Source: Acidobacteriota bacterium (GTDB lineage: Bacteria; Acidobacteriota; Terriglobia; Terriglobales; SCQP01). From it: a stretch of DNA of 64,000 nt. Made by a program: the position numbers and the translations under genes. Below the pieces are notes generated by a model. It saw nothing but the letters and a program-made list of their open reading frames with translations, was not told where the DNA came from and ran no database searches. The DNA is taken from contig JAKASR010000002.1 of the NCBI GenBank assembly GCA_021818955.1, positions 1-64,000 of the forward strand, given 5' to 3'. This document shows, piece after piece, positions 55,394-64,000 of this stretch; within the stretch, counting starts at the first letter, position 1, and each line of letters starts with the position of its first letter.

Positions 55394-56181
55394 GGACGCC
55401 CGGCGTCAATTTATCCGCACCTTTCCGCCTGCCGGCCGCTTCGCAGCCGGGCTGGATCAAAATTTGCGGCATAACCCGCGTCGAAGACGCCTTGCTGGCG
55501 GCCGAATGCGGCGCCCATGCCATCGGCTTTATCTTCGCCCCCTCGCCCCGCCGCCTCTCGCCCGAGGCCGCGCGCGCGATTATCGAAAAACTGCCGGCCG
55601 AAGTCCTGCCCGTTGGTGTTTTCGTCAATGCTTCGGCTGAAGAAATGCTTGAGGTGGCTCGCCGCTCCGGCGTGCGCGCGCTGCAACTGCACGGACATGA
55701 AGACGCTGGTATTGCCGCCGATTGCCAAAATTTCCTGTGCATAAAAAGCTTGTTGATTCCACCCGAGGTACGGATTGCCTTTCGTCGCCCGCCGGTTCCG
55801 GATCTACCCTCCGATACCGATAAGACGCCGGATTTTGAACATTATCCTGAGCTCAAGCGCGATTATCTGGGCTGGCGCGATCGGGCCGACGCTTTCCTTT
55901 ATGAACAAAAACGGGATTCCCGCGCGGGCGCAGCCGGCGAAACCTTCCCGGCCACGCGGCGATGGATCTACGCCGGCCGATTGTTCGCTGAAAGCGCCGC
56001 CGGCATCATTCGAACGCTCCATCCCTGGGGAGTGGATGTCTCTTCCGGCATCGAATCCAGCCCGGGCGTGAAAGATCCGGGCAAGCTGCGCGCTTTCATA
56101 GCCAATGCCCGCGCCGCGTTTCAAGCAATGACGAACACGCCGGCGGAATTCACCGCCGCGACCCGAAAAGTATCCTCATGA
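55390..56181 (+). CDS. trpF: Phosphoribosylanthranilate isomerase with an internal insertion
   Basis: Catalyses the Amadori rearrangement in tryptophan synthesis. Core motifs are present: [15 protein letters not shown] (23-37), [27 protein letters not shown] and [17 protein letters not shown] (213-229). At 263 residues it is about 55-60 longer than the usual 205. The extra length is mainly an insertion near residues 125-170 (rich in Pro, Asp and aromatic residues) before the phosphate-binding region, where the usual GGTG motif reads AGAAGETF, plus a longer N-terminus and tail. Confidence 0.9.
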   Translation: MRTPGVNLSAPFRLPAASQPGWIKICGITRVEDALLAAECGAHAIGFIFAPSPRRLSPEAARAIIEKLPAEVLPVGVFVNASAEEMLEVARRSGVRALQLHGHEDAGIAADCQNFLCIKSLLIPPEVRIAFRRPPVPDLPSDTDKTPDFEHYPELKRDYLGWRDRADAFLYEQKRDSRAGAAGETFPATRRWIYAGRLFAESAAGIIRTLHPWGVDVSSGIESSPGVKDPGKLRAFIANARAAFQAMTNTPAEFTAATRKVSS

Positions 56182-57371
56182 GCACAGAATCCGCACTTCT
56201 GTCCGCCGGCCGTTTTGGCCCTTATGGCGGGCGCTATGTTCCCGAAACACTGGTCGCGCCGCTGGATGAACTGGCCGCGGCTTATGCAACCGCGCGCCGC
56301 GATCCGGCCTTTCAAGCCGAATTCCAATCGCTGCTGAAAAACTACGCCGGCCGCCCGACGCCACTGACCTTAGCCGGCCGGTTATCGGAAGAGCTGGGCG
56401 GGGCCCGCATTTATCTGAAACGCGAAGACCTGTTGCACACCGGCGCCCATAAAATCAACAACTGCCTGGGACAGGGGCTACTGGCGCGGCGCATGGGCAA
56501 GCGCCGCATCATCGCTGAAACCGGCGCCGGCCAGCATGGCGTCGCCACCGCCACCGTCTGCGCGCTCTTCGGCTTCGATTGCGTCGTCTATATGGGCGAA
56601 GCCGATATGGCGCGCCAGGCGCTGAATGTGGCCCGCATGCGCCTGCTCGGCGCCGAAGTCCGCCCGGTCGCTTCCGGCAGCCGTACCCTCAAAGACGCCA
56701 TCAACGAAGCCATGCGCGACTGGGTCGCAAACTGCGAAACCACGCATTATTTGCTGGGCTCGGTGCTCGGCGCGCATCCGTATCCTCGGATGGTCCGCGA
56801 TTTTCATGCCGAGATTGGCGAAGAAGCGCGGCGGCAATATCTGGAAGTCCGCGGCCGCCTTCCGGAAATGTTGATCGCCTGCGTCGGCGGCGGTTCGAAT
56901 GCCATTGGCCTGTTTACCGCCTTTCTGGGCGACGGCGAGGTCAAGCTGGTCGGGGTGGAAGCCGGCGGCCGCGGCGCCGCCTTGGGCGAGCACGCCGCCC
57001 GCTTCCAAGGCGGCAGCCCCGGAGTTTTGCAGGGCACTTTCACTTATGTGCTGCAAGACGCCTGGGGGCAGATCGCCGGCACGCACTCGGTGTCCGCCGG
57101 TCTGGATTATCCCTCGATCGGCCCTGAACACGCCATGCTGCACGATACCGGACGGGCGGAATATGTCTCCGCCGGCGATGCCGCCGCCCTGGAAGCCTGT
57201 CGCCGGCTGGCGCGCAGCGAAGGCATCATCCCGGCGCTGGAATCGGCGCATGCGGTCGCCGAAGCCTGCGTGCGCGCCCCGACCATGCCTCGCGACGCCG
57301 GCATGATCGTAAATATCTCCGGACGCGGCGATAAAGACATGGAAATCCTGCGGCGCGAGTTGCAACTGTAA
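56178..57371 (+). CDS. trpB: Tryptophan synthase, beta subunit
   Basis: PLP enzyme joining indole and serine. The 397-residue protein has [13 protein letters not shown], the PLP lysine in [24 protein letters not shown] motif ([18 protein letters not shown]), GGGSNAIG for PLP phosphate and GRGDKDM at the C-terminus. It is translationally coupled to trpF by a 4-base overlap and followed six bases later by a small membrane-protein gene, then trpA. Confidence 0.97.
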   Translation: MSTESALLSAGRFGPYGGRYVPETLVAPLDELAAAYATARRDPAFQAEFQSLLKNYAGRPTPLTLAGRLSEELGGARIYLKREDLLHTGAHKINNCLGQGLLARRMGKRRIIAETGAGQHGVATATVCALFGFDCVVYMGEADMARQALNVARMRLLGAEVRPVASGSRTLKDAINEAMRDWVANCETTHYLLGSVLGAHPYPRMVRDFHAEIGEEARRQYLEVRGRLPEMLIACVGGGSNAIGLFTAFLGDGEVKLVGVEAGGRGAALGEHAARFQGGSPGVLQGTFTYVLQDAWGQIAGTHSVSAGLDYPSIGPEHAMLHDTGRAEYVSAGDAAALEACRRLARSEGIIPALESAHAVAEACVRAPTMPRDAGMIVNISGRGDKDMEILRRELQL

Positions 57372-57377
57372 ACCTCC

Positions 57378-57617
57378 ATGAATGCCTTGAATTTATTTGG
57401 GTTGTTCGCCGTCAGCCTGATGCTGATCTTCTACGCGCTCGAAGCTCGCCATGCCGGCTTCATTTTGGCCTTCGCGCTGGCCTGCCTGCTGGCTTCCGCT
57501 TATGGTTTTCTACAAGGCGCCTGGCCCTTTGGACTGGTGGAAATGATCTGGTCCGCGGTCGCCCTGCGCCGATTCCTGAAAACCCGAAACGCAATTGCCG
57601 CTGCGTCCACTCCTTGA
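57378..57617 (+). CDS. Small two-helix membrane protein between trpB and trpA
   Basis: The 79-residue protein has two hydrophobic segments (LFGLFAVSLMLIFYAL and FILAFALACLLASAYGFL) and a conserved-looking GAWPFGLVEMIWSAVALRRF. It lies six bases after trpB and three before trpA, in frame spacing typical of a real operon member. No function was recognised. It might be a general small-envelope protein found in various loci and not part of tryptophan synthesis. Confidence 0.7.
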   Translation: MNALNLFGLFAVSLMLIFYALEARHAGFILAFALACLLASAYGFLQGAWPFGLVEMIWSAVALRRFLKTRNAIAAASTP

Positions 57618-57620
57618 TCT

Positions 57621-58448
57621 ATGAGTCGCTTCGCTTCCATCTTTGCCCGCGCCCGCGCCGAAAGCCGCTGTGCGCTGATTCCCTATCTCACCGCCGGCGA
57701 TCCCACGGCCGGCGCCACGCTGGCCGCCTGCGAGGCGATGGCCGCGGCCGGCGCCGATATCATCGAGCTCGGCATTCCGTTCAGCGATCCGCTGGCCGAT
57801 GGCCCGGTGATTCAGGCCGCCAGCGAGCGCGCCCTGGCGCAGGGCATGACCTTGGAAGGGGTATTGAAACTGGCGGCGATGCTGCGCCAGGCCGCACCCG
57901 CATTGGGCATCTTGCTGTTTGGGTATTACAACCCCCTCCTGCGCTACGGCCTCGAAGCTTTTGCCGCGGCCGCGGCCCGCGCCGGCGCCGATGGAGTGCT
58001 GGTTACCGATCTGATTCCGGAAGAGGCGGAGGCTTATTGCGCCGCCCTCGCCGCCCGCCAACTCGATCCGGTTTTTCTCGCCGCACCCACCAGCCCGGAT
58101 GAACGCCTGGGGCGGATTGCCGCCGCCAGCCGCGGCTTTATCTATGCCGTGTCGCGCACCGGCGTTACCGGAGCGCGCCGCCAGGTGCCGGAGGGCGCGC
58201 ACACTCTCGTCGCCCGGCTGCGCCGGCATACCGCACTGCCGCTGGCTCTGGGCTTTGGCATTTCCACCCCGGAGCAGGCGCGCGAGGTCGCCGGCTTCGC
58301 CGACGGCGTAGTGGTCGGCACTGCCCTGGTGGAACGCATGGCTGCCGCCGTGAAGCAAAACGGCCCCCAGGCCGCCGCCGGCGCCGCCGCCGAATTCATA
58401 CGCTCGCTGCGCGCCGGCATTGCCCTTGCGGCTCCCGGGCGCGCTTAA
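57621..58448 (+). CDS. trpA: Tryptophan synthase, alpha subunit
   Basis: Releases indole from indole-3-glycerol phosphate for TrpB. The 275-residue (beta/alpha)8 protein has catalytic Glu in IIELGIPFSDPLADGPVIQ, Asp in LVTDLIPEEA, YAVSRTGVTGAR and LGFGISTPEQAREV with phosphate-binding GVVVGTALV. It completes trpC-F-B-A. Fifty bases follow before the chorismate mutase gene, where a TATAAT marks a likely internal promoter. Confidence 0.97.
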   Translation: MSRFASIFARARAESRCALIPYLTAGDPTAGATLAACEAMAAAGADIIELGIPFSDPLADGPVIQAASERALAQGMTLEGVLKLAAMLRQAAPALGILLFGYYNPLLRYGLEAFAAAAARAGADGVLVTDLIPEEAEAYCAALAARQLDPVFLAAPTSPDERLGRIAAASRGFIYAVSRTGVTGARRQVPEGAHTLVARLRRHTALPLALGFGISTPEQAREVAGFADGVVVGTALVERMAAAVKQNGPQAAAGAAAEFIRSLRAGIALAAPGRA

Positions 58449-58484
58449 TCTCCGGCTCTCTGCGGGACGAGCGCCGGCGCGCTT

Positions 58485-58490
58485 ATAATA
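58485..58490 (+). promoter_or_regulatory. Consensus -10 element just before the chorismate mutase gene
   Basis: TATAAT ends eight bases before the ATG at 58499. A transcript starting the usual 6-8 bases downstream would begin at or next to the start codon, so the gene could be expressed as a leaderless mRNA. The -35 region is poor. Confidence 0.5.
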
Positions 58491-58498
58491 AAAATTCC

Positions 58499-58822
58499 AT
58501 GGAAATTGCGGAATGGCGGGTAAAAATTGACGCACTTGACCGTCAACTGGTCGAGTTATTGAACCAGCGCTGTCGCTGCGCCATGGAAATCGGCATGCTT
58601 AAGCGTGGCAGCGACCTGCCGATTTATGAGCCTATACGCGAAAAGCAGGTGCTGGCCCAGGTGGCGGAAGCCAACGCTGGCCCCTTGAGCGACCGCGCGC
58701 TGCAGCATATTTTCGAACGCATTATTGACGAAATGCGCGCCATACAAAAAACGAAAGCGTTGGGAGATCAACCGGCCCGCCGGGATGGCTATTCGCCGGT
58801 TTTTCCCGACGATCGGGATTAA
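58499..58822 (+). CDS. Chorismate mutase, AroQ type
   Basis: The 107-residue all-helical enzyme has WRVKIDALDRQLVELLNQR (substrate-binding Arg), AMEIGMLKRG (Lys) and REKQVLAQV and FERIIDEMRAIQ. It converts chorismate to prephenate for phenylalanine and tyrosine. Fused forms (with DAHP synthase or prephenate dehydratase) are common; here it is free but next to the DAHP synthase, 25 bases upstream, a pairing that often reflects mutual regulation. No ribosome site is visible before the ATG. Confidence 0.92.
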   Translation: MEIAEWRVKIDALDRQLVELLNQRCRCAMEIGMLKRGSDLPIYEPIREKQVLAQVAEANAGPLSDRALQHIFERIIDEMRAIQKTKALGDQPARRDGYSPVFPDDRD

Positions 58823-58847
58823 GAATTAAGACGGTACGGGAATTTTT

Positions 58848-59897
58848 ATGATTGTAGTCATGCAGGCCGGAGCCACGGACGAACAGATCCAGCAGGTGAT
58901 CGACCGCCTGGTGGCGCTCGGCTTCGATATTCACCGCTCGACCGGGGTCGAGCACACGGTATTGGGTTGCGTGGGACGCGCGATAGATTTCGATGTCCGT
59001 GATATCGAATTGCTGCCGGGAGTGGCCGAGGCACACCGCATTTCCGCCCCCTATAAACTGGTCGGGCGGCACTTCCGCCCGGGCGGCACCAAGCTGCAAA
59101 TTGGGGACATGCAGGTGGGCGGCGAGGAGGTCGCGGTGATCGCCGGCCCCTGCTCGGTGGAATCCGAGTCGCAACTCGACCGCATTGCCGAAGCAGTCGC
59201 CGCCGCCGGCGCTCGCGGCCTGCGCGGCGGCGCGTTTAAGCCGCGCACTTCACCTTATAGCTTTCAAGGCCTGGGCGAAGAAGGACTGAAAATTCTGCGC
59301 CGCGTCTGCGACCGCCACCATCTGGTCGCGGTCAGCGAGGTGATGTCGGAAACCCAGATACCGATGATGCTTGCTTATGTGGACGTGCTGCAGGTGGGCG
59401 CGCGCAACATGCAGAACTTCAACCTGCTGCGCGAGTTGGGTAAGCAACGCCACCCGGTGCTGCTCAAACGCGGCATCTCCGCCACCATTGAAGAACTGCT
59501 GCTCTCCGCCGAATATCTGCTGGCCGGCGGCAACTACCAGGTCATGCTCTGCGAGCGCGGCATTCGCACCTTCGAGAACTATACCCGCAACACTCTTGAT
59601 CTTTCCGCCATTCCGGTGGTGCAAAAGCTCTCGCACCTGCCCATCCTGGCCGATCCCTCGCATGGCACCGGGCGCCGTGACAAGGTGCCGTCCATGGCCC
59701 GTGCCGCCGTCGCCGCCGGCGCCGATGGCCTGCTGATGGAAGTACATTTTGACCCCGAACACGCGCTCAGCGATGGCGCGCAATCGCTCGATCTGCCGCA
59801 ATTTGAATCGCTTATGCAGGAGCTGCGGCAAATCGCCGTTGCCGTACATCGCACGGTGGCGCCCACCGCCGCCCAGCCGCAGCGCGTTCACGCCTGA
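58848..59897 (+). CDS. 3-deoxy-D-arabino-heptulosonate 7-phosphate (DAHP) synthase, type I-beta with N-terminal FL domain
   Basis: First step of aromatic biosynthesis. The N-terminal about 70 residues (MIVVMQAGATDEQIQQVIDR...) form the ferredoxin-like regulatory domain of the Thermotoga-type enzyme; the barrel has IAGPCSVES, GGAFKPRTSPYSFQGLG, LQVGARNMQNF, LLKRGISATIEE, RGIRTFENYTRNTLD and ILADPSHGTGRRD. At 349 residues it fits that class. It ends the trp/aro cluster. Adjacent chorismate mutase suggests prephenate-linked feedback. Confidence 0.94.
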   Translation: MIVVMQAGATDEQIQQVIDRLVALGFDIHRSTGVEHTVLGCVGRAIDFDVRDIELLPGVAEAHRISAPYKLVGRHFRPGGTKLQIGDMQVGGEEVAVIAGPCSVESESQLDRIAEAVAAAGARGLRGGAFKPRTSPYSFQGLGEEGLKILRRVCDRHHLVAVSEVMSETQIPMMLAYVDVLQVGARNMQNFNLLRELGKQRHPVLLKRGISATIEELLLSAEYLLAGGNYQVMLCERGIRTFENYTRNTLDLSAIPVVQKLSHLPILADPSHGTGRRDKVPSMARAAVAAGADGLLMEVHFDPEHALSDGAQSLDLPQFESLMQELRQIAVAVHRTVAPTAAQPQRVHA

Positions 59898-60032
59898 GGC
59901 TGAAATGCGCCCTTCTGCGCCCAGCGTTGCGGACTAAGCCAGCACCAAGGCGCGAGTTGTCCAAAGGCTTTTTTTCATATTGCCTCCATGCCCTACAGCC
60001 GGCATTTGACTTAAAACTATTCGGCAGCTTAC

Positions 60033-60061
60033 GGTTGTAGGCAAATTTTTTGCCTACAGCC
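60033..60061. terminator. Hairpin between convergent DAHP synthase and RND pump genes
   Basis: A perfect 10-bp stem TGTAGGCAAA / TTTGCCTACA with a 3-base loop (60036-60058), extended by GG/CC and a wobble pair. The stem carries A and T runs on either side of the loop, so it could stop transcription from both directions. A further CCTACAGCC at 59992-60000 could pair with the same left arm. Confidence 0.6.
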
Positions 60062-60093
60062 CCGCTCAATTGCAAAGCCTCGCACGACTCGTT

Positions 60094-63000
60094 TCAAATT
60101 CCGATGGCTTGCGGTTTTTCAAAACGGCCAAAGCGCCGCGCCAGCGCCGGCAGCACCAGCAGGTTGAGCGCGGTCGAGGTGATCAGCCCGCCCAAAATCA
60201 CCACCGCCATCGGACCTTCGATTTCCAGCCCTGGCGCGCCCCGCCGCAAGGCCAGCGGCAGCAATCCCAAGCCGGTGATCGAGGCGGTCATCAGGATCGG
60301 CGCCAGCCGCTCCGAGGCCCCGCGCAGCGCCGCTTCCTTTCCCCAACTCATGCCTTCCTCGCTGACCAGGTGCTCGTAATGCGAAATCAGCATCATTGAA
60401 TTACGTATGGTGATGCCGAACAGGGTAATGAAGCCCACCATCGGCCCGAGCGAGAGCCGCCCACCCAGCCACCAGACCGCGAGCACGCCGCCCACCAGCG
60501 CGAAGGGGATGTTGGCCAGCACCAGCAGCAGATTCCGCCCGTTCATCATCACGATGGAAAGCAGCAGCAGGATTCCGATCAAGGCGAAACCGGAGTACAG
60601 CAGCAACTCGTGCCGCGACCGGGCCGCGGCCGCGGCCGCGCCGGCATATTGGAGGTACACTCCCGGGGGCAGCGGAATTTGGGCGATCGCGGCGCGCGCT
60701 GCGGCCATGAATCGCCCCAGCGAGATTCCGTGCAGGTTGGTGGTGACGGTCTGCGCCCGCCGCCCGCCTTCGTGCAATATCGTTTCCGGACCCGAGCTTT
60801 CAGTGATCCTGGCCAAACTCTTCAGTGGCACGTAGTTTCCGCCGGGAGTGCGCACCGGCAACTGCCGCAGGGCCGCTATCCCGCCTTGCCGGATCCGGGG
60901 AGGCAAAATCACGCGCAAATTGAAAACTTCCTCGCCCTGGTAAATCTGCCCTACCCTGACGCCGCGGAACCCGGCGCTCACATCCTGCAGCACGCTGACC
61001 GGATCCAATCCCCAGCGCGCGATCTGGCGCGGGCGCAGTTGGATATGGATGTGCGGTTCGCCGGCCGGCGCCTGAATCCGCACTCCGGTCGCGCCATGAA
61101 TTTTTCCCAGCACGCCGGCGATTTGGGCCGCGGTGGCGTTGACCGCCTCCAATTTCGGTCCGAAGACATTGATCACCACCGGCGAGGTAAAGCCGGAAAT
61201 CGTCTCCGACATGCGCTCGGCCAAAAAAGTGTTGAGCTCGAACGTGGCGCCGAAAAAAGGACGCAGCGCATGGCGGATCTGCGCGCCAATTTTAGTATTG
61301 GCCGGCCCGGAAAGATGGGGCTCCAGGTCAATGCCGATTTCCGAGCCTTCCGGACCGCGCGCTTCGCCCATGGTAGCGCGCCCGATACGGGCGCTGAGCG
61401 AGCGTATGCCCGCAATCGGACGCAAAGCCTGGAGGACCCGGTTATCGATGCGCGTGGTTTCGTCGAGGGAGGTCCCCGGCGCCGTGTGCTCGTGCAGGAT
61501 GAAATGCCCTTCCTTGAAGGAGGGTAAAAAGCTGGTGTGAAATGAAAGCAGCAGCAGGACACCCAGCACGGCCAAACCGGCCGGAAGCAGTACGGCCAAG
61601 GCATATAACCGTTCCACCCCTTCCAGGATCGGCCGGTAAAAGCGAATCAAGGCGCGGACCAGCGGCGGCTGCTGCTCGCGCAATGGATGCGCCTGTCGCG
61701 CCAGCAGGTAATAAGCCATGGCGGGCGTGACGGTGAGCGCGACTCCGAGCGAGGCCAGAATGGAAAAGATATACGCCAGCGCCAGCGGCGAGAACAGGCG
61801 GCCGGCAACGCCGGAAAGCCCCAGGATCGGCAAAAAGATTAAAATCACCGCAAAGGTGGCATAGACCACCGCCGAGCGCACCTCGACCGAAGCGTCCAGC
61901 ACCACCCGCAAGGCCGGGCGCGGCGCCGCCGACCTGCCATTCTCGCGCAAGCGCCGGGCGATATTTTCCACGTCGATAACCGCATCGTCCACCACCTCGC
62001 CAATCGCGATGGCCAGCCCGCCCAGGCTCATGATATTGAGGGAATACCCCAACCGCGTCAGCACGATCACCGCCGTCAGCAACGATAGCGGGATCGCCGT
62101 AAATGAAATCGCCGCGGTATGAAAGTCGAAAAGGAAAAGAAATAAGATCGCCACCACCAGGATGCCGCCCACGAGCAGCACCAAGCGCAAATGCTGAAGG
62201 GCGGTGTGGATGAATGCCGCCGGACGAAACAGGATATGCACCCGCACGCCCTCTTTTTTCAGTGCCGGCTCGATCTGATGCAGCGCCGATTCTACCGTAT
62301 GGGTGACATCCAGCGTATTCGCGCCGTATTGCGATTTAACCGAGATGAGCACGCCCGGCCGGCCGGCAATGATAGCGGCGCTGATGCGCGGTGCGGGCGC
62401 CAGGCGGAGATGAGCGACCTGTCCCAGGGTGACGTTGTGCCCGTTGTAGCGCGCCACCACCACCCCGGCCAGTTGCGGCAGGGCGAGCAACTGCCCGGTG
62501 GTTTCCAGCACCAGGCGCTGATTGGGCGTGTTCATAAAGCCTGCGCCTTTGATCGCCGTGACGCGCCGCGCCGCCGCAATCACTGGCTGCAGTCCGAGAT
62601 GAAAGGCCATCAAACGGCTGGGGCGAAACTGGATTTGGTATTCCTCGACCTCGCCGCCGAAAATCAGCGTGCTGGCCACGCCCCGCGCGGCCAGCAGTTG
62701 CAACCGTAGCGGCCAATCGGCGATGGTCCGTAATTGCATCAGCGAGAGCCGATTCGAGGTCAACCCGATCACCATCGCCGTCCCCGTGGCCGAGGTAAGC
62801 GGGGTCATCAGCGGCGGCCGCGCGCTCGTGGGCAAGTGCACCGTGGCCAGGCGCTCCGCCACCAATTGCCGCGCCCGGTACACATCGGTGCCGGAGCGGA
62901 AGGTAATCTTGACCACCGAAAGGCCTTGGATGGACTTGGAAAACACATTTTGCAATCCCGGCAATCCGACCACCGAAACCTCGATCGGCGAAGTCACCAG

Positions 63001-63189
63001 CCGCTCAATCTGGCGCGGCGCCAGGCCAGGGGCAGCCGTCTGGATCGTCACCATGGGCGGGGCGAATTCGGGAAAAACGTCGTACTTTGCCTGGCTTAAA
63101 AAATACAGCCCCGCAGCGAATACAACTGCGGCCAGCGCCAGCACAATGACGCGGCGGCGGAGCGCGAAACGTACGATGGCAGTCAGCAT
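60094..63189 (-). CDS. RND efflux pump, heavy-metal type (CzcA/CusA family)
   Basis: Inner-membrane proton-driven pump of 1031 residues. It begins with the HME-RND start (AAVVFAAGLYFLSQAKYDVFPEFAPP), has GLPGLQNVFSKSIQGLSVV, a TM4 region SLGGLAIAIGEVVDDAVIDVENIARRL with several acidic residues for proton relay, and ends in the last helix bundle VGFITLFGITIRNSMMLISH. Metal specificity (Cu/Ag versus Co/Zn/Cd) is not decided here. It follows its adaptor gene by 16 bases in a minus-strand operon that continues out of the window; a TolC-like gene is expected further upstream. Confidence 0.93.
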   Translation of the reverse strand: MLTAIVRFALRRRVIVLALAAVVFAAGLYFLSQAKYDVFPEFAPPMVTIQTAAPGLAPRQIERLVTSPIEVSVVGLPGLQNVFSKSIQGLSVVKITFRSGTDVYRARQLVAERLATVHLPTSARPPLMTPLTSATGTAMVIGLTSNRLSLMQLRTIADWPLRLQLLAARGVASTLIFGGEVEEYQIQFRPSRLMAFHLGLQPVIAAARRVTAIKGAGFMNTPNQRLVLETTGQLLALPQLAGVVVARYNGHNVTLGQVAHLRLAPAPRISAAIIAGRPGVLISVKSQYGANTLDVTHTVESALHQIEPALKKEGVRVHILFRPAAFIHTALQHLRLVLLVGGILVVAILFLFLFDFHTAAISFTAIPLSLLTAVIVLTRLGYSLNIMSLGGLAIAIGEVVDDAVIDVENIARRLRENGRSAAPRPALRVVLDASVEVRSAVVYATFAVILIFLPILGLSGVAGRLFSPLALAYIFSILASLGVALTVTPAMAYYLLARQAHPLREQQPPLVRALIRFYRPILEGVERLYALAVLLPAGLAVLGVLLLLSFHTSFLPSFKEGHFILHEHTAPGTSLDETTRIDNRVLQALRPIAGIRSLSARIGRATMGEARGPEGSEIGIDLEPHLSGPANTKIGAQIRHALRPFFGATFELNTFLAERMSETISGFTSPVVINVFGPKLEAVNATAAQIAGVLGKIHGATGVRIQAPAGEPHIHIQLRPRQIARWGLDPVSVLQDVSAGFRGVRVGQIYQGEEVFNLRVILPPRIRQGGIAALRQLPVRTPGGNYVPLKSLARITESSGPETILHEGGRRAQTVTTNLHGISLGRFMAAARAAIAQIPLPPGVYLQYAGAAAAAARSRHELLLYSGFALIGILLLLSIVMMNGRNLLLVLANIPFALVGGVLAVWWLGGRLSLGPMVGFITLFGITIRNSMMLISHYEHLVSEEGMSWGKEAALRGASERLAPILMTASITGLGLLPLALRRGAPGLEIEGPMAVVILGGLITSTALNLLVLPALARRFGRFEKPQAIGI

Positions 63190-63205
63190 ATTGGATTAAT
63201 CATCG

Positions 63206-64000
63206 TCATCGCCCGCCCGAGGGCGTCGCGGGCCCGGCTTGCCGCCGCAGCAATTGCGAGAAAAGCTGCTGCGCTCCGGTGGTCACTATTTCCCGGCCCG
63301 CAAGCGCGCGCTCCGGGATATAAGCTCCGGCGCGGCTGCTGAAGGCGGCATGCACCTGATGGAGTTGAAAGCGTCCCGGCCCCAGGCGAAGAAAAATCCA
63401 GGGCTCTCCCCGCCAGTACAACAAGGCAGCGCGCGGCGCCAGCACCCCGGCCTGCACCCGGCCGGCGCGCAGCGATGCCGTCAAGCTCAGGCCCGGCGCC
63501 AGCGCGGCGCGCGCCGGCGCCAGATACAGGTAGCCCGGCGCCTGCAGCCGCGGATTGATTTGGGGATAAGCGGAAAGGTACTGGCCGACAATGGGAGCGC
63601 CTCCGCCGGGCGGCTGGAATCGCGCCCTGCGCGGCGGGCGCGCGCCCGCGGGCGGGGTCAATTCGATCAAATATTCTTGCAACTGGAGCACCCGCGCCAA
63701 GTTCGGCGCCGGCGCCCCCTGCCGCGAAGCCGCCAGCCAGCCCGCCACTTTCGGGCCCCACCCCTGCGTCGCTTCGGCCACGATCAACCCCCATTGCGCG
63801 CGATCCGCTCCTGCCGCGCTGCGCCAATGAGTCACCTGTAGCGCGGCGGCTTGCAGCGCTTTCAGCGAAACGTTCTGGTGCTGGTGATAGAGCCGGCGCA
63901 ATCGCCGGTGTTCCTGGCGGGCGTACTCCAGGCTGGCCCTATCCTGCTGCCATCGGGCGACAGCCGCCACATACCGCTCGCGCAAGGTCACCAGCGGCTC
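63206..64000 (-). CDS. RND adaptor (CusB/CzcB-like), N-terminus outside the window
   Basis: The last 265 codons of a periplasmic membrane-fusion protein; the frame runs off the right edge. It shows a coiled-coil segment (ARWQQDRASLEYARQEHRRLRRLY), then lipoyl-like and beta-barrel stretches (GQYLSAYPQINPRLQAPGYL, GRVQAGVLAPRAALLY) and the terminal domain ALAGREIVTTGAQQLFSQLL. The final AGREIVTTGAQQL is typical of HlyD/CusB family ends. It is Arg/Ala/Pro-rich and diverged, so metal-binding residues were not identified. Confidence 0.85.
   Translation of the reverse strand, partial: EPLVTLRERYVAAVARWQQDRASLEYARQEHRRLRRLYHQHQNVSLKALQAAALQVTHWRSAAGADRAQWGLIVAEATQGWGPKVAGWLAASRQGAPAPNLARVLQLQEYLIELTPPAGARPPRRARFQPPGGGAPIVGQYLSAYPQINPRLQAPGYLYLAPARAALAPGLSLTASLRAGRVQAGVLAPRAALLYWRGEPWIFLRLGPGRFQLHQVHAAFSSRAGAYIPERALAGREIVTTGAQQLFSQLLRRQAGPATPSGGR

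Noticed and set aside
59935..59979. Intrinsic terminator ending in a T run after the DAHP synthase gene
   Set aside because: The AAGCC/GGCTT stem before the T run is short with a long loop; the hairpin at 60036-60058 is a much better candidate.

Overview
The window is a GC-rich bacterial chromosome segment from the Acidobacteriota, probably the Acidobacteriales/Terriglobia side. The strongest pointer is a PadR-family regulator followed by two tandem 865-residue double-FtsX permeases of the ADOP type (acidobacterial duplicated orphan permease), a family known chiefly from this phylum. Species cannot be named from the sequence alone. No rRNA, tRNA, CRISPR array, transposase or prophage was seen.

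Layout. 0-5 kb: end of an HNH_2 nuclease gene, gdhA, lepA. 4.7-12.5 kb (minus): an efflux-type operon of HlyD-like adaptor, two MacB/LolD-like ATPases, TolC-like outer membrane protein, sigma-54 response regulator and NtrY-like histidine kinase, with no permease gene. 12.8-19.5 kb: dapD, then divergent padR and two ADOP permeases. 19.8-21.7 kb: an outer-membrane beta-barrel and dapA. 21.9-28.1 kb: a complete trans-4-hydroxy-L-proline degradation operon (epimerase, three-subunit dehydrogenase, deaminase, 2-oxoglutarate semialdehyde dehydrogenase). 28.4-34.7 kb (minus): dapB, split methylmalonyl-CoA mutase, a LarA-like protein, a FabF-like ketosynthase and a small beta-barrel. 34.9-36.9 kb: leuCD. 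37-43 kb: a methyltransferase/phosphotransferase pair, an RsbW/STAS partner-switch pair, then cdaA-cdaR-glmM (c-di-AMP and cell-wall precursor). 43.2-46.1 kb (minus): TonB and a secreted protein with a degenerate M48-like site. 46.4-52.5 kb: prmC, an ACP-like protein lacking the usual serine, dprA, topA, yqeY. 52.6-54.4 kb (minus): a methyltransferase and a hydroxyisobutyrate-dehydrogenase-like protein. 54.5-59.9 kb: trpC-trpF-trpB-small membrane protein-trpA-chorismate mutase-DAHP synthase. 60.1-64 kb (minus): a heavy-metal-type RND pump and the end of its adaptor.

The most unusual points are (i) an ABC efflux operon with adaptor, ATPases and outer-membrane channel but no permease, lying 1.4 kb from two permeases that lack ATPases; (ii) a family of about 190-bp structured intergenic repeats, six copies in the first 22 kb and none recognised afterwards; (iii) a fossil of the padR 3' end between the two ADOP genes that records their tandem duplication; (iv) proteins that keep a family fold but have lost the signature residue (ACP-like without serine, M48-like without HExxH); and (v) candidate promoters and operators that fit the neighbouring regulators.
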